Notes: a model not told the origin generated them from the letters alone. A DNA stretch of 47,335 nucleotides from Deltaproteobacteria bacterium (GCA_030595125.1 JAUVDV010000042.1:1-47335); one strand, 5' to 3'. Numbered from the stretch's first letter, positions 18,458 to 26,549 are shown. Numbers and translations: made by a program.

Positions 18458-18611
18458 ACCGCGGAAATAAATCCCGCGGCCAGAAATGCGCCACTTCGTG
18501 TCGGAAAGGGCTTCGCCCTGAAGCACTGAGAGCCCCAAGGGCTGTTTCTTTTCTTGAGGCCTATGGCCTTTTTTGTTCTTCATTTCTGGCCGCGGGATTT
18601 ATTTCCGCGGT
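18458..18611. repeat. Hairpin-rich element B with perfect 31-bp terminal inverted repeats (REPIN/MITE-like)
   Basis: It occupies the middle of the 339-base gap between the Cys-rich lipoprotein and parE. Arms 18458-18488 and 18581-18611 are identical over 31 bases in inverted orientation. Each arm has an internal palindrome (CCGCGG, nine bases, CCGCGG) followed by CCAGAAATG. The interior carries three triloop hairpins: 18507-18519 (AGGGC/GCCCT), 18531-18543 (AGCCC/GGGCT) and 18557-18569 (AGGCC/GGCCT). No credible gene lies in it. The rest of the gap holds only an imperfect stem at 18338-18357. Confidence 0.78.
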
Positions 18612-18673
18612 ACAGAGTCAGGCGAAATGCATCGTTGAAGATGTGATAAATCTTCAGCGCATGTTCGCCCCTT

Positions 18674-20506
18674 CTAATCCAGGTTGGAAATCAGATTGTC
18701 GACGATGAACTTCTTTCGCTCGGGGGTGTTCTTGCCCATGAAGAAGTCGAGCGTGTTGGAGACGTGGCTGCGGGAACCGAGGATGACGGGGATGAGGCGG
18801 ATTTTCTTGCCGATGAAGAGCCCAAACTCGTTGGGGCTGATCTCGCCGAGCCCCTTGAAGCGCGTTATTTCGGGGGTTTTGATCTTTGCGAGCGCTCTTT
18901 TTTTCTCGGTTTCGTTGTAGCAGTAAACGGTTTCTTTTTTGTTTCGCACGCGAAAGAGGGGGGTCTCCAGAATGAAGACGTGTCGCTTGGCGACCAGCTC
19001 CTCGAAGTAGCGAAGGAAGAAGGTGAGCAGGAGGTTGCGGATGTGCATACCGTCCACGTCCGCGTCGGTGGCGATGACCACCTTGTTGTAGCGCAGCCCG
19101 TCGAGATCATCTTCTATCCCCAGGGCGCGCATGATGTTGTACAGCTCCTCGTTCTTGTAGATGGCGTCGCGCTTGAGTCCGTGGCAGTTGAGCGGCTTGC
19201 CCTTTAGCGAAAAGATGGCCTGCGTGTAGACGTCTCGCGATTGCACCATGGCGCCGCCGGCGGAGTCGCCCTCTGTGAGGAAGATGATGGTATCGTCGCG
19301 TCGATCTACCGCCTTCTTGCCCTTGGGTTGGGGATCGCAGAAGTGAACCTTGCAGTCGATGAGCTTGGGAATGTGGATGGCCACCTTCCTGGCGCGGTCC
19401 TTCGCCTCCTTCTTTATGGAGGACAGCTCCTTTCGCACTCGTTCGTTCTGCTTGATCTTGTCGAAGAGCTTCTCGGTAGACTTGGGATCCTTGTGCAGCC
19501 ACAAGTTGACCTGCTCCTTGACCGTGGCGACGACCCATGGTCGCACCTCGGTGGAGCCCAGCTTGTTTTTGGTCTGGCTTTCGAAGACCGGATCCTTGAG
19601 CTTGATGGCCACCGCGCCGATGAGCCCGTCGCGCACGTCCTCCCCGGCGTAGTTCTTTTTGGAGAACTCGTTGATCCCCTTGAGGATGCCCTCGCGAAAT
19701 GCGCTCTGGTGCGTCCCGCCGTCACTGGTGTACTGCCCGTTGACGAAGCTGAAGTAGCTCTCACCGTACTGCTGCGTGTGGGTGAACATGAACTCGATCT
19801 TGTCGTCCTTGTGGTGCAGGCCGTCGTACACGGTGCGCTCCTCGCCGATCTCCTCGTCGAGCAGGTCGGCCAGGCCGTTATTGCTATGAAAGATCTGTCC
19901 GTTGTAGACCAGGCTCAGGCCGCTGTTCAGGTAAGCGTAGTAGCGTAGCCGATGTTCGACGTACTCACTCTTCCAGTCGTACTCTTCGAAGATCTCCGGA
20001 TCCGGAATGAAACGCACGAAGGTGCCGTTTCGCTGCTTTGCCTTGCCCGACTGGACCTTTACCTTTTCGCCGCGCTCGAAAAGGGCTCGCTTGAACTTGC
20101 CCTCACGATAGCTGATGACTTCGAACTCGGAAGAAAGGGCGTTGACCGCCTTGGTGCCCACGCCGTTCAGGCCCACGGAGAACTGAAAGACGTCGTCGTT
20201 GTACTTGGCGCCCGTGTTGATCTCGCTGACGCACTCCACCACCTTGCCCAACGGAATGCCGCGGCCGAAATCGCGGATGGAGATTTCGAGATCGTTTTGC
20301 GTGATGTCGATCTTCCGTCCGTTGCCCATGATGAACTCGTCGACGGCGTTGTCGATCACCTCCTTGAGCATCACGTAGATTCCGTCCACGGGGTTGGATC
20401 CATCGCCGATGCGGCCGATGTACATCCCGGTTCTCAGGCGAATGTGCTGGAGGGCGTCCAGGGTCTGTACTGAGGCTTCGTCGTATGTCGCGGGCGTTTT
20501 TGCCAT
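18674..20506 (-). CDS. parE: Type IIA DNA topoisomerase subunit B (ParE-type)
   Basis: The ATPase/TOPRIM subunit of a topoisomerase IV-like enzyme that decatenates or relaxes DNA by ATP-driven strand passage. Its 610 residues fit ParE rather than long GyrB. Signatures in order: RTGMYIG, EVIDNAVDEF (ATP/Mg), IRDFGRGIP, GLNGVGTKAVNALS, FLTEGDSAGG and VIATDADVDGMHIRNLLLTFF (TOPRIM acidic residues), and FKGLGEISPNEF. ATG 20506 is preferred over an upstream frame extension to 20572 that is not family-like. No parC/gyrA partner is adjacent: downstream on the same strand is only element B. Confidence 0.93.
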   Translation of the reverse strand: MAKTPATYDEASVQTLDALQHIRLRTGMYIGRIGDGSNPVDGIYVMLKEVIDNAVDEFIMGNGRKIDITQNDLEISIRDFGRGIPLGKVVECVSEINTGAKYNDDVFQFSVGLNGVGTKAVNALSSEFEVISYREGKFKRALFERGEKVKVQSGKAKQRNGTFVRFIPDPEIFEEYDWKSEYVEHRLRYYAYLNSGLSLVYNGQIFHSNNGLADLLDEEIGEERTVYDGLHHKDDKIEFMFTHTQQYGESYFSFVNGQYTSDGGTHQSAFREGILKGINEFSKKNYAGEDVRDGLIGAVAIKLKDPVFESQTKNKLGSTEVRPWVVATVKEQVNLWLHKDPKSTEKLFDKIKQNERVRKELSSIKKEAKDRARKVAIHIPKLIDCKVHFCDPQPKGKKAVDRRDDTIIFLTEGDSAGGAMVQSRDVYTQAIFSLKGKPLNCHGLKRDAIYKNEELYNIMRALGIEDDLDGLRYNKVVIATDADVDGMHIRNLLLTFFLRYFEELVAKRHVFILETPLFRVRNKKETVYCYNETEKKRALAKIKTPEITRFKGLGEISPNEFGLFIGKKIRLIPVILGSRSHVSNTLDFFMGKNTPERKKFIVDNLISNLD

Positions 20507-20680
20507 GTCAATTCCGGGGCTTATAATCTGCTGAACAGATGAGCGGTACTCTATTTTGAGGCGTATCACCAACGAAATCGTTTTTCAACTTGTTGTCGCC
20601 GCCTGTCCAGTAGTCATATTGACAATGCTTTTGTCACGTGCCAACTGTCGGCTGGCATATTATTTAAAAGGGAGAGAGCC

Positions 20681-21451
20681 ATGAGTAAAACAAGCAAGCA
20701 TTTTGTGTGGGCGGTGTTTCTGATCGCCTCGATTGTCATTATCGGTTGTGACGGCGACGACACCAGCGCGGACGCGGGTGGCGCAGACGACCTCGCCGAT
20801 CCGGCGATCAGCATTGACAACGTCGACCTGTTTGCGGCTATCGCCGGCATGTTCGACGTCGAGGTGACGGCTACTGACGACGTCGCGGTGCAGCAAGTCG
20901 ACCTGATGATCGACGGCGCGGTGGCCGCTACCTCCGCAGAGGCGCCGTTCACTATTCCGTGGGATACCACCACTGCCTCCGACGGCATCGTTTCCATCTC
21001 GGCGTTGGTGACCGACACCGCCGGGAAGACCGCCGAGACAGAGGCGATTGACGTCGTCCTGATCAACTCGGGTGTGGAGGTTACCTTCACCGAAGGCAAC
21101 ACCGGGACCATCAGCATTCCCGATCCGGTTGAGGGCGACAACCACGTGGCGCATCACTGGACCACCGGCACGGAAGGCGCGGCCGAGGCGCTTGTGATTT
21201 TGCAGTTCGAAGCGGATGAGGCCGACGGGGAGTGGACGTTTGTCATCGATGTCGGCACCGGCGTATGCCCTCATAGCGGCGAGACCCTGGCCACGTCGGA
21301 CACCCTGACCGCCAGCCCCATTATTTTCGAGCCCGACCTGTCGAGCGCGCTGCCGGCTACCACCGGGTGTTTCGTCCACATGGCCCCCAACGAGTTTGAT
21401 CACGCCGGCCACGATCTCGATTTCGAGGTCCGTGTATTCAATTTCTTTTAG
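20681..21451 (+). CDS. Lipoprotein with an Ig-like (Big_7-type) domain
   Basis: A lipoprotein of 256 residues: signal LIASIVIIGC, then an Asp/Ala/Gly spacer (DGDDTSADAGGADD). Residues about 45-130 form an Ig-like fold of the Big_7 kind: VEVTATDDVAVQQVDLMIDG, EAPFTIPWDT, VSISALVTDTAGKTAET. The C-terminal half is beta-rich with two Cys and no recognised family. GGGAGAGAG precedes the ATG. Its TAG shares one base with the GTG start of the glycerol-1-phosphate dehydrogenase gene, so the two are probably co-translated although their functions look unrelated. Confidence 0.75.
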   Translation: MSKTSKHFVWAVFLIASIVIIGCDGDDTSADAGGADDLADPAISIDNVDLFAAIAGMFDVEVTATDDVAVQQVDLMIDGAVAATSAEAPFTIPWDTTTASDGIVSISALVTDTAGKTAETEAIDVVLINSGVEVTFTEGNTGTISIPDPVEGDNHVAHHWTTGTEGAAEALVILQFEADEADGEWTFVIDVGTGVCPHSGETLATSDTLTASPIIFEPDLSSALPATTGCFVHMAPNEFDHAGHDLDFEVRVFNFF

Positions 21452-22818
21452 TGTCTCCAATTCCCACCACCCTCGATGATCTCATCGGATTCTCCATGGA
21501 GTGTTCGTGCGGGCGCACGCATTCCGTCGATACAAGAGGGATAGCCATAAGGCGAGGCGCGCTGGACGACCTGGTCGACTGGTCACGCGCGATCGGACGG
21601 CGTCAGGAGATCTGTGTTGTGGCGGATCGGGTGACGGCGGAGCTGGCCGGCGAAAAGGTGAGGGGACTCCTCCAGAAGGACGGCAACCGCGTCAGGATGT
21701 ACACTGTTCCAGACGGTGCGGGTGCTCGACCTCACGCCGATATGAACAACCTGGCGCTGGTAGAAGCGTCCCTGAGAGGCGCGGATTTTGCGGTTGCTGT
21801 GGGCGCCGGCACGATCAACGACCTCGTCAAGCTGGCGTCTTTCCAGCGCGGCATACCGTACATCATAGTTGCGACTGCGCCCTCCATGAACGGCTATACC
21901 TCGGCCATCGCGGCGATATTGCGAGCGGGGATCAAGCGAACTGTGGAGTGCCGGCAGCCGTTCGCGGTGATTGCGGATCTGGACATCCTGTGCCACGCGC
22001 CCCGTCATCTCGTGGCAGCGGGGCTCGGAGATCTTGAGTCAAAGCCTACGAGTACCGCAGATTTCAGACTGTCGGGAATCCTGAGAGGCACGTATTACTG
22101 CAAGGTTCCCGAGGAGGTCGTCTTCGCGGCGGAGGCCCGCGCTGCCGATGCCGCAGAGGGTCTGGCACACGGAGATCACGCGTCCATCGCGGCGCTGAGC
22201 GAGGCCCTCATCCTGTCCGGGATTTCCATGAAGCTCGCGGGATCGTCCAGCCCGGCGTCCGGTGGGGAGCATCTCATCAGTCACTACTGGGACATGACCG
22301 CGAAAGACGAGGGTCGTGTGGAGGGCTGGCACGGCGCCCAGGTAGGAGTGGCCACTATTGTCACGTCTGCTCTGTACGAGCGGCTCAGGTCCGTGGATCC
22401 GGACGAGATCGATGTGGATGGCCTGGTCGCCGCGAGACTCGACGACGCAGAGTACCAGGAGAGTATCGCAAGTCGCCACGGCTCCCACGGGGAAGAGGTG
22501 GCAAGGGAGTTCTTTTCCAAGCATCTGCAAGAGCGGGACTACCGGGCCGAGATCGAGCACCTCAAGAGCGGGTGGGAAGACATATGGGAGGGGCTCTTTG
22601 ATGTATTGCGCCCGGCGGCAAGGGTTCGCGAGATCCTCGATGCGGCGGGGGCGCCCGTCAATGTACGCGATCTGGGGTTGACAGCCGACCATCTGAGGCG
22701 TGGCTATCTCGCCGCCCGGGATATCCGGGGACGCTTTACAGTGCTAGATCTGGCCGCAGATTTGTGTATGCTCGAATCATCGAGCGAGGAGGTCCTCGCG
22801 TCGAGCGGTTGCCTGTAG
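21451..22818 (+). CDS. egsA: sn-glycerol-1-phosphate dehydrogenase (AraM/EgsA-like)
   Basis: A metal-dependent dehydrogenase of the Fe-ADH_2 group predicted to reduce dihydroxyacetone phosphate to sn-glycerol-1-phosphate, the enantiomer used for archaeal-type lipids. Its 455 residues exceed the roughly 400 of Bacillus AraM. Signatures: VAVGAGTINDLVKLASF (dinucleotide loop), IVATAPSMNGYTS, AAGLGDLESK (Asp metal ligand), ASGGEHLISHYWDM and WHGAQVGVATI (His ligands). The first 20 residues include CSCG, unusual for the family; the C-terminal 60 residues are an extra helical part. GTG 21451 overlaps the previous stop by one base. No PcrB or GGGP synthase gene is nearby. Confidence 0.87.
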   Translation: MSPIPTTLDDLIGFSMECSCGRTHSVDTRGIAIRRGALDDLVDWSRAIGRRQEICVVADRVTAELAGEKVRGLLQKDGNRVRMYTVPDGAGARPHADMNNLALVEASLRGADFAVAVGAGTINDLVKLASFQRGIPYIIVATAPSMNGYTSAIAAILRAGIKRTVECRQPFAVIADLDILCHAPRHLVAAGLGDLESKPTSTADFRLSGILRGTYYCKVPEEVVFAAEARAADAAEGLAHGDHASIAALSEALILSGISMKLAGSSSPASGGEHLISHYWDMTAKDEGRVEGWHGAQVGVATIVTSALYERLRSVDPDEIDVDGLVAARLDDAEYQESIASRHGSHGEEVAREFFSKHLQERDYRAEIEHLKSGWEDIWEGLFDVLRPAARVREILDAAGAPVNVRDLGLTADHLRRGYLAARDIRGRFTVLDLAADLCMLESSSEEVLASSGCL

Positions 22819-22848
22819 TCGCCGCGCAAACAAACCAGGAGCAAAGCT

Positions 22849-23985
22849 GTGCCTCTTTTTGGAACACTGGATACAATGCAGCTCGCCGATCTGGTCCAGT
22901 GGATACACGGATCTAAACTGGACGGGATCCTGACCATATCCGCCGACATGGAGGAAACCTACCTCGGGTTCGATCGCGGAGATATCGTGGCGGTCGGATC
23001 CGGGGATCCGCTACGACTCGATCTGGGTCAGCTGCTTCTTTCCCACAACGTGATTACAGAGCGGCAGTTGAAAGATGCGCTCGAAGAGGCGAAGGATGCG
23101 CATTCCATGCCGGATGTGCTTCACCTTCAGGGCGCCGCGAGCCATGAGGACATGGAGCGGGTCCGGCAGGAGCACCTCTTCGAAATGGTGCTCGACCTCT
23201 TTTTCAGAGATGAGGGGAGCTTTCATTTTTCGACGATGCGCCCGGCGGATGATCTGCTCTCCCCCCACGAGATGTCCAGGATGGATACGCTCGCGAGCCC
23301 CATATCCACCAAGAACGTCATCATAGAGGCAATGAAGAGGCTCGACGACTGGCAACGGTTCAGGGGGATCTTCCCGGCCGGCAACATGGTCGTTCGCGCT
23401 GTGGCCGGAGAGTCCCGCGATTCCGTTTTCCTCGAGCTTCGCGAATACGGGTCACCCATTTCGATAGGAGATCTCTGTTTGAGGATCGGCCACGGCCGGT
23501 TCAAGGTTTACAAAAGTCTGTTCGATCTCCACGCGCTGGGACTGGTGGAGATCGATGAGCTGTGGGAGGGGAAGGATGTCAGTGAGACGATCGGTCCGAT
23601 TAGCATGCTGATTGACAGCGCGCGCCTCCTGATCGACGAAAAACAGTTCGACGAGGCACGTGAGGTTCTCTCTACCGCGACCAATCTGGATCCCGACAAT
23701 CGGGACGCGCGGGAGCTTCTTCGTGGTATGAGGGCGTCTCATATCGAGTATCTTTACGGACAGATCCCTCCTCACAAGGTTCCCGTGCTCATCGTTTCTC
23801 GGGATGAGCTGCATCGATACGACCTGTCGCAGAGGGAGACCTACCTGGCCTCCCGTCTCGTGGGGAAATGGGATGTGGCCACGTTGGTGGTGGCGACCCC
23901 ATTGGGCGAACTCGAGACGCTTCGTATCTTGAGCAAGTTCATGCACGCGCAAATCGTGAAACTGGAGGTCAACTCCGGGGCGTAG
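22849..23985 (+). CDS. DUF4388 (PatA-N-like) protein
   Basis: A cytoplasmic protein of 378 residues. The N-terminal 110 residues are a DUF4388 domain: FGTLDTMQLADLVQWIHGSKLDGILTI, DRGDIVAVGS, LGQLLLSHNVITERQL. DUF4388 proteins are frequent in deltaproteobacteria and often sit with GTPases, kinases or receiver domains. A helical middle follows, then a TPR-like stretch (IDSARLLIDEKQFDEAREVLSTATNLDPDN) near residues 245-280 and a C-terminal domain with YDLSQRETYLASRL. GTG 22849 has AGGAG about eleven bases upstream. It converges with the MglA-like GTPase gene eight bases away; a link between the two is plausible but not shown. Confidence 0.82.
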   Translation: MPLFGTLDTMQLADLVQWIHGSKLDGILTISADMEETYLGFDRGDIVAVGSGDPLRLDLGQLLLSHNVITERQLKDALEEAKDAHSMPDVLHLQGAASHEDMERVRQEHLFEMVLDLFFRDEGSFHFSTMRPADDLLSPHEMSRMDTLASPISTKNVIIEAMKRLDDWQRFRGIFPAGNMVVRAVAGESRDSVFLELREYGSPISIGDLCLRIGHGRFKVYKSLFDLHALGLVEIDELWEGKDVSETIGPISMLIDSARLLIDEKQFDEAREVLSTATNLDPDNRDARELLRGMRASHIEYLYGQIPPHKVPVLIVSRDELHRYDLSQRETYLASRLVGKWDVATLVVATPLGELETLRILSKFMHAQIVKLEVNSGA

Positions 23986-23993
23986 ATCCGGCG

Positions 23994-25106
23994 CTACTCC
24001 TGTAACTGGATGCCGGCGGCTTGCATTCGGAGATCTACATCAGTGAGGAAGAACAGGCAGAACAGCGCATCGGCGATGGAGGGATCGCCTCGGGATACGG
24101 CTCCCTGGAAGCGAACGTAGTGGCCGCCGTGGACGCCAAGCGCGAGGAGCGCCTCTGCAGTGGTGGTTCCCGGTCCGGCGACATCGTCGATATGAGCCCG
24201 CAGCGCGTCCTGCGCAGTCTTCACCGCCGTGAGGTAGTCGCCCTCGATGACATGTTGCTCCAGCGCGATGATGTGATCCAGTCCAGTGCCGGGCTTCCAC
24301 AGGTTGGACAGGCCGAGGGGCTGTGAGATGTCTTCCACGGGCGGAGGTATCTGGGAGGGAGAGACCGTCTCGATGTGTGCCTCTATGGCGTCCACGATCG
24401 CCGATTGTTCCCGGAGGTTCTTGGGGCGGGCCTTGTCCGTTTCCGGCGGCGCCCATGAAGGTGTCTTGTCTTCCTCTGCCTTCCGAGATGCCGTCTCGGC
24501 GCCCTTGTCCTGGTAGATGCCCTTGCGCTTGAGATCGGCCAGCACAAGCTTGGTGATGGACTTGAGCGATTCGAACACGCCTTCTCCGGAGGTTGCGCAG
24601 GTTTCGAAAAAGGGCACACCCTTGGGATTGAGATCCCTGTTCATTTGATCTACCGGCATCACGTTGGGCAGATCGCGTTTATTGTGCTGAATGACCAGGG
24701 GGACCGTGTTCGGATTCATGCCGTGGGTCTGGAGATTGACCCTGAGATTCTCCATGCTCTCGGTGTTGGCCTCGTGCCTGGCCGGCTGCGAATCAGCGAC
24801 GAAGACCACGCCGTCGGCCCCTTGCAGAACCAGTTTGCGCGTGGCGTCGTAGTGCACCTGTCCGGGGACTGTGTACAGGGACATGCGGATGGAGAACCCT
24901 CGTATTTTGGGGAGCTTTACCGGAAGGAAATCGAAGTAGAGCGTTCTGTCGATACCGGTGGCAAGAGAGATGAGCTTGCCCCGGCTATCGGGTTTGAGGA
25001 CGTGGTGCATGTGCTGGATGGAGGTGGTTTTTCCGCCGAGACCCGGGCCGTAGTACACGACCTTGATACCGATCTCGTCATTATGGAGATTAATCGATGA
25101 CATCAT
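23994..25106 (-). CDS. MglA-like Ras-superfamily GTPase with C-terminal extension
   Basis: A small-GTPase domain of about 190 residues very like Myxococcus MglA, the switch that sets cell polarity: VVYYGPGLGGKTTS (P-loop, Lys26), KLISLATGIDRTLYFDFLP, SLYTVPGQVHYDATRK (G3 region), GVVFVADSQPARHEAN and QHNKRDLP (NKxD). The protein is 370 residues, against about 195 for MglA. The extra part has a charged, Pro-rich linker (about 200-255) and a helical C-terminal domain (ALEQHVIEGDYLTAVKTAQDALRAH). ATG 25106 is followed at once by a second ATG (25103); GGGAG is just upstream. No roadblock (MglB) partner gene is adjacent. Confidence 0.88.
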   Translation of the reverse strand: MMSSINLHNDEIGIKVVYYGPGLGGKTTSIQHMHHVLKPDSRGKLISLATGIDRTLYFDFLPVKLPKIRGFSIRMSLYTVPGQVHYDATRKLVLQGADGVVFVADSQPARHEANTESMENLRVNLQTHGMNPNTVPLVIQHNKRDLPNVMPVDQMNRDLNPKGVPFFETCATSGEGVFESLKSITKLVLADLKRKGIYQDKGAETASRKAEEDKTPSWAPPETDKARPKNLREQSAIVDAIEAHIETVSPSQIPPPVEDISQPLGLSNLWKPGTGLDHIIALEQHVIEGDYLTAVKTAQDALRAHIDDVAGPGTTTAEALLALGVHGGHYVRFQGAVSRGDPSIADALFCLFFLTDVDLRMQAAGIQLQE

Positions 25107-25217
25107 TTACTCCCAAAAAATCGAGAAACCCGACTGGTGACGGGAGATGTAGAGATTAGGTATCATCGTTGTTAATTGCAAGGGACTTCGCAAGTCCTGT
25201 CACAGACGTTCAGCATG

Positions 25218-25246
25218 TTGACAGTCTTGTAGTTGGGCTGCACCAT
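25218..25246 (+). promoter_or_regulatory. Probable sigma-70 promoter of selC
   Basis: TTGACA at 25218-25223, a 17-base spacer and CACCAT at 25241-25246 (which keeps the key A2, A5 and T6 of the -10 box) lie 15 bases before the tRNA. A small hairpin GGACTT-CGC-AAGTCC at 25183-25197 sits just upstream, in the gap after the GTPase gene. Confidence 0.5.
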
Positions 25247-25261
25247 GACACGGTTTCTTAA

Positions 25262-25356
25262 GGGAGCGGATGGGTACCTGGTGGGCCCTGCGGACTTCAA
25301 ATCCGACATTGCGCGTTAGTAGCGTGCTGGGTGGGTTCGATTCCCACACGTTCCCG
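25262..25356 (+). tRNA. selC: Selenocysteine tRNA (anticodon UCA)
   Basis: A 95-base tRNA-Sec. The acceptor strand GGGAGCG pairs with CGTTCCC (one G-U), and an extra eighth position gives G-A. The anticodon loop CTTCAAA (25295-25301) presents TCA at 25297-25299. A long variable arm folds as GCGCG/CGTGC. The T arm is GTGGG-TTCGATT-CCCAC, and the discriminator base is G. CCA is not encoded. These features (long variable arm, UCA anticodon, extended acceptor/T domain) are those of selenocysteine insertion, which also needs SelA, SelB and SelD, not found here. Its last 41 bases overlap the 3' end of the PHP gene on the other strand. Confidence 0.93.
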
Positions 25357-26188
25357 TCGATGCTAGCGCGATGGGCTCCAACAGTTCGTCCGGAACGTAC
25401 AGGGAGCCGAAACCTCTTCCCAGTTTAATGTCCGGTTTGAGAGCACCGTGGAAATCGGTGCCTCCGCTGCGCACGAGATCGTATTTGCGGGCGAGGCGCG
25501 TGTACTGGGTAGTGAGGTGGGACTTGTAGCTCGAACAGAAGACTTCTATTCCCTTCAGGCCCATGCCCACCAGTTGCCCGACGAACGCGTCCAGATCCTC
25601 TCCTGCGAACCCGATCTGGTCCGGGTGAGCGAGGATCGGAACCCCTCCCGCTTGAAGGATGAGATCGATGCATTCGGCGGGATCCAGCCGCTCCTTGAAT
25701 ACGTATGCGGCGCCTTTCTTGCCCAGGAAGCGTGTGAACGCGTCCTTCGGGTCCTTCGCATAGCCCCGATCCACCATCACGCGGGCGAAATGGGGTCGTC
25801 CCACAACTTCTCCACCTGCGAACTCGGTGGCGTCCTCCAGGGAAACGTGCATGCCCAGTTCCCCGAGCTTTTTTGCGATTCGCGGGTTGCGTTCATTCCG
25901 CATGTCGAGCACCCGCTGCAGGCCGGAGGCGAGACGCGGGTTTTCGTGATCGATGTGAAGGCCGACGATGTGCAGGCTGCCCTTTTCGTTCTTTGCGGAT
26001 AGCTCCACTCCGGGGATCAGGATGAGATCGGTTCCGGTTGCGGCGTCGATGGCCTCGTCCAGGCCGGCCACGGTGTCGTGATCCGTGAGCGCCAGCGCCT
26101 TCAGGCCGATCTTGTTCGCCAGCTCGATAATACTCCGTGGAGACAGGGAGCCGTCGGACGCCGTGGAGTGTGTATGAAGGTCGATCAC
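25316..26188 (-). CDS. PHP-domain metal-dependent phosphoesterase
   Basis: A PHP-domain hydrolase of 290 residues, RNase AM/YciV-like. Motifs: MIDLHTHSTASDGSLSP (first His pair), ALALTDHDTVAG, LIPGVELSA, LHIVGLHID, VGRPHFARVMV, ILAHPDQ and SGGTDFHGA, together the usual trinuclear metal-site ligands. It likely acts on nucleotide or RNA phosphoesters; the exact substrate is inferred from the family. GTG 26188 is the start. The last dozen or so residues (TCGNRTHPARY) are read from the antisense of the selenocysteine tRNA, so the natural domain ends near residue 278. Confidence 0.87.
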   Translation of the reverse strand: MIDLHTHSTASDGSLSPRSIIELANKIGLKALALTDHDTVAGLDEAIDAATGTDLILIPGVELSAKNEKGSLHIVGLHIDHENPRLASGLQRVLDMRNERNPRIAKKLGELGMHVSLEDATEFAGGEVVGRPHFARVMVDRGYAKDPKDAFTRFLGKKGAAYVFKERLDPAECIDLILQAGGVPILAHPDQIGFAGEDLDAFVGQLVGMGLKGIEVFCSSYKSHLTTQYTRLARKYDLVRSGGTDFHGALKPDIKLGRGFGSLYVPDELLEPIALASTGTCGNRTHPARY

Positions 26189-26240
26189 GGCGGCGTTCTA
26201 ACGCAAAACGGACTTGTCGTAAAAGGGAAAATTGTTGACT

Positions 26241-26268
26241 TTGATTTTGCGTCTATCCAGCGTATTTT
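26241..26268 (+). promoter_or_regulatory. Candidate promoter of the Mop gene
   Basis: TTGATT at 26241-26246, a 16-base spacer and TATTTT at 26263-26268 lie in the gap between the divergent PHP and Mop genes, about 58 bases before the Mop ATG. A TTGACT at 26235 is spaced too far from the same -10. I see no ModE-type palindrome. Confidence 0.4.
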
Positions 26269-26326
26269 ACGTCTGGTGAGTCATTACCGAGATGCAACAC
26301 CGGATTTCGCCACAAGGAGAAATATT

Positions 26327-26536
26327 ATGAAACTCAGCGCACGAAACGTTCTCAAGGGAGAAGTGAAAAAACTCACTCCGGGAATGGTCAACACAGAAGT
26401 CGTCGTCGAACTCGCGGGAGGAGCAGAGATTGTAGCTATTATCACAAAGCAGTCCGCCGAAGGCCTGGCCCTGGCCGAGGGCAAGGAGATCCATGCCGTT
26501 ATCAAGGCATCCAATGTGATGATCGCCACAGACTGA
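26327..26536 (+). CDS. Mop/TOBE molybdopterin- or molybdate-binding protein
   Basis: A 69-residue single TOBE/Mop domain: LSARNVLKGEVKKLTPGMVNTEVVVEL, a loop with AIITKQSAEGL, and EGKEIHAVIKASNVMIATD, which matches the whole family. Such molbindins assemble into hexameric rings that store molybdate or tungstate oxyanions. AAGGAGA seven bases before ATG 26327 fixes the start; the longer open frame upstream lacks family similarity. It lies next to selC. Selenocysteine- and Mo/W-dependent formate dehydrogenases would use both, but no such enzyme gene is in the window. Confidence 0.9.
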   Translation: MKLSARNVLKGEVKKLTPGMVNTEVVVELAGGAEIVAIITKQSAEGLALAEGKEIHAVIKASNVMIATD

Positions 26537-26549
26537 CGAATTATTCTGG

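Noticed and set aside
18382-18708. A 108-codon open frame across element B
   Set aside because: It is made of hairpin arms and overlaps the 3' end of parE on the opposite strand; the composition is not protein-like and no ribosome-binding site is present.
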